Of a stretch of 64,000 nt of DNA, positions 62,515 to 64,000 are shown piece after piece (positions within the stretch are counted from its first letter, which is position 1; every line of letters starts with the position of its first letter). The position numbers and the translations under genes were made by a program. The notes below the pieces were generated by a model. The model had not been told where the DNA came from and ran no database searches. It saw only the letters and a list, made by a program, of their open reading frames with translations. Source of the DNA: JANOBD01 sp031411495. Its GTDB lineage: Bacteria; Planctomycetota; Phycisphaerae; Tepidisphaerales; Tepidisphaeraceae. The stretch covers positions 12,447 through 76,446 of the forward strand of contig JANOBD010000006.1 of NCBI GenBank assembly GCA_031411495.1, written 5' to 3'.

Positions 62515-63783
62515 TCACTTCCGGATCTTGAGCCCCAGCGTCTTCTTCGCGTGGTCGATCACGATGAGATCGAACGGGCCGTCGTGGGTCTGGTCGACGC
62601 CGCCGGTCAGCCCGGCGGAGATGCTCGCGCTGGCGACGAGGTAGTTCATGCCGAAGACGCCGTCGAGCGTGAAGCTTTCGTGCTTCTTCTCATCCGTCAC
62701 GCTGATGTCCATCACCAGCACGGGAGCCTTGAGGTAGCGGATGGGCTCGCCCCTGGCGGCCGGGAGTTCGACGACGTCGACATAGAAGCCATTGATGTTT
62801 TTCGAGCCGCCGATGCCGCCGATGGGGAGCATGAACTGCTCTTTCTCGGGCACGTTGGTGAGCTTGCCGTCGTCGCCGATCTCGATGCCGAGTTCCCTGG
62901 CTTTGGCGACCGAGATCATCGAGCTGGCCGCGCCGGTGTCGAGGAGCATGGTAAGCGCAGCGGACTTGCCGTGATGGGTGATCGTGACGGGCTTTGTCTG
63001 ATCGGCCTTGTTGAACGGGTCGGGGCCGATCATCGGGTTGGGTTCGAGCTGGACGCTGGGCGCGCTCGGGGGCTCGGTCTGGGTGAAGCGGGTGTAATCG
63101 ATGTAGGTGAGGCTGATCGATGTATCGACGCTCGGGATCGATTTATCGCCGGGCGAGACGAGCGTGGTCTTGAGCTTGTCGAGCTTCGAGAGCGGCCGGG
63201 CATCGACAACGACGACCTTGCCCCACATCAGCGGCATGCCGGCCACATCCAGCGCGCCCATCATCTCTTCCAGCATCCCCCCGCCGCCCTCGCGGATCTT
63301 CAGGCGGATCGGGCCGGTGGGCGGCGAATAGTTTTCGAACGTCGTGCCGTCGGTGTTGCCGGAGTATTCGCTGGAGCGCAGGTAGTAGCTGCCGGTGACG
63401 AGGAACGGCTCTTTGCCGGCGACGCCGACGTCATAAAAGGTGATCGGCTTGCCATCCGCGGTTTTGGCGGGCGTGACGCCCAGCGCATCGGCCGTACTTT
63501 GGCTGAGCATGAAGCCGCTGGCACCGGTGTCGAGAAAGGCTTCGACGGCGAACGTATCGGATGTTTCCTTGTCCCCCTTCGAGCCGAGCATTCCGCCGAG
63601 GATGTCTTCCATGCTGCCGCCCTTGGCGACGAGCGGCTTGCTTTTGGCATCGGTGGAGATGGCGACGTAGATGCGCGGCTGATCGAGCGACGCGGGGAGG
63701 ACGCCTTCAATATCGACGGCGCTCGCGACGGAGAGGATCGAGCCGGAAAGCAGAAACCCGGCGAGCAACGACGAACGCATCAT
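62515..63783 (-). CDS. Exported protein with two retropepsin-like (LDTG) domains
   Basis: About 422 residues: signal peptide SSLLAGFLLSGSILSVASA, then a first aspartyl protease motif AFLDTGASGFMLSQ (about 88-101) and a second MLLDTGAASSMISVAK (about 275-290), each with the DTG catalytic triad, plus FGMNYLVAS flap/loop-like parts. Two lobes on one chain as in eukaryotic pepsins, though retropepsin-like in each half. Envelope or periplasmic protease or a binding protein; activity untested. Start codon ATG 63783 or the adjacent ATG 63780, with GGAGG upstream. Confidence 0.8.
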   Translation of the reverse strand: MMRSSLLAGFLLSGSILSVASAVDIEGVLPASLDQPRIYVAISTDAKSKPLVAKGGSMEDILGGMLGSKGDKETSDTFAVEAFLDTGASGFMLSQSTADALGVTPAKTADGKPITFYDVGVAGKEPFLVTGSYYLRSSEYSGNTDGTTFENYSPPTGPIRLKIREGGGGMLEEMMGALDVAGMPLMWGKVVVVDARPLSKLDKLKTTLVSPGDKSIPSVDTSISLTYIDYTRFTQTEPPSAPSVQLEPNPMIGPDPFNKADQTKPVTITHHGKSAALTMLLDTGAASSMISVAKARELGIEIGDDGKLTNVPEKEQFMLPIGGIGGSKNINGFYVDVVELPAARGEPIRYLKAPVLVMDISVTDEKKHESFTLDGVFGMNYLVASASISAGLTGGVDQTHDGPFDLIVIDHAKKTLGLKIRK

Positions 63784-63950
63784 GGATCCTCCCTGTTGAT
63801 TGGAGCTGGACGCTCCCAGGCCACGGATCAATGATACGTGATGTCGGGTGAGGGGTTCAGACCACGACGGGATTTTGTGATGCCGCGCGGATGAGTGATC
63901 CGCAAGAGTGCTCGCCATGCAACGCCGACGCAAACAACGAAGAACACGGG

Positions 63951-63962
63951 TGCCCCGGGGCA
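63951..63962. repeat. 12-bp perfect palindrome
   Basis: TGCCCCGGGGCA, followed by a hairpin GACCCGCG (63972-63979) / CGCGGGTC (63987-63994). Likely more intergenic palindromic repeats; they are upstream of the protease gene. Confidence 0.5.
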
Positions 63963-64000
63963 TGTACTCATGACCCGCGCTCAAAACGCGGGTCAACGAG

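Overview
The window looks like chromosomal DNA of a planctomycete, most likely class Phycisphaerae. The clues are high GC, several secreted proteins ending in PEP-CTERM sorting tails (VPEP followed by a hydrophobic stretch and an Arg cluster), the planctomycetal export motif (CEPRSLLS) on an RTX-repeat protein, the lineage-typical CPTCGYDLRASPERCPECG zinc ribbon, two FTLVELLVVIGIIAVLISLL pseudopilins, a fused LpxC-FabZ and an enlarged NuoH. No rRNA, tRNA, prophage or CRISPR array was seen. The taxonomic placement is inference from these features, not from a search.

Layout. 0-9.5 kb: CBS protein, NrnA, DUF1232, cupin, glucokinase, PlsC acyltransferase, a candidate small RNA, MqnD (futalosine menaquinone route), glycine-zipper lipoprotein, pyrophosphatase, RTX protein, LOG-family protein. 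9.5-17 kb: pseudo-receiver, Sua5, GNAT, DUF2103-like, release factor 1, a zinc-ribbon protein beside a hicAB toxin-antitoxin pair, UvrA. 17-27 kb: PEP-CTERM proteins, a leftward run of pseudopilin, lipoprotein, RsbW-like kinase, STAS protein and an Mla-type lipid transporter (MlaE, MlaF, MlaD) broken up by two mobile elements. 27-35 kb: ribosomal protein L31, lipoprotein, MnmG, PEP-CTERM protein, IF-1, membrane protein, SulP transporter. 35-50 kb: GNAT, pseudopilin, orphan NuoH, hicBA, amidase, SIMPL protein, tyrosine phenol-lyase, carboxyltransferase subunit, a large unknown protein, and a subtilase with a PEP-CTERM tail. 50-64 kb: LpxC-FabZ, LpxA, RibF, an FtsX/LolD-type ABC exporter, phosphoesterase, a GNAT gene full of repeats, two or three unknown proteins, an integron-type cassette with an attC-like site, and a two-domain aspartyl protease.

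The most unusual feature is a population of short palindromic elements. One (20803-21235) has 30-bp terminal inverted repeats and encodes a GxxExxY-family protein with a PD-(D/E)XK-like core; its start codon lies inside the terminal repeat. A 181-bp element with the same ends but no gene lies about 820 bp away in the same operon, and solo ends occur elsewhere. Other elements with the same plan but different sequences abut start and stop codons (prfA, ribF, uvrA) and several sit in frame inside housekeeping genes (sua5, uvrA, mnmG). One supplies part of a lipoprotein signal peptide. The second notable feature is a folded attC-like site overlapping the stop codon of a small membrane-protein gene, which suggests a stranded integron cassette.
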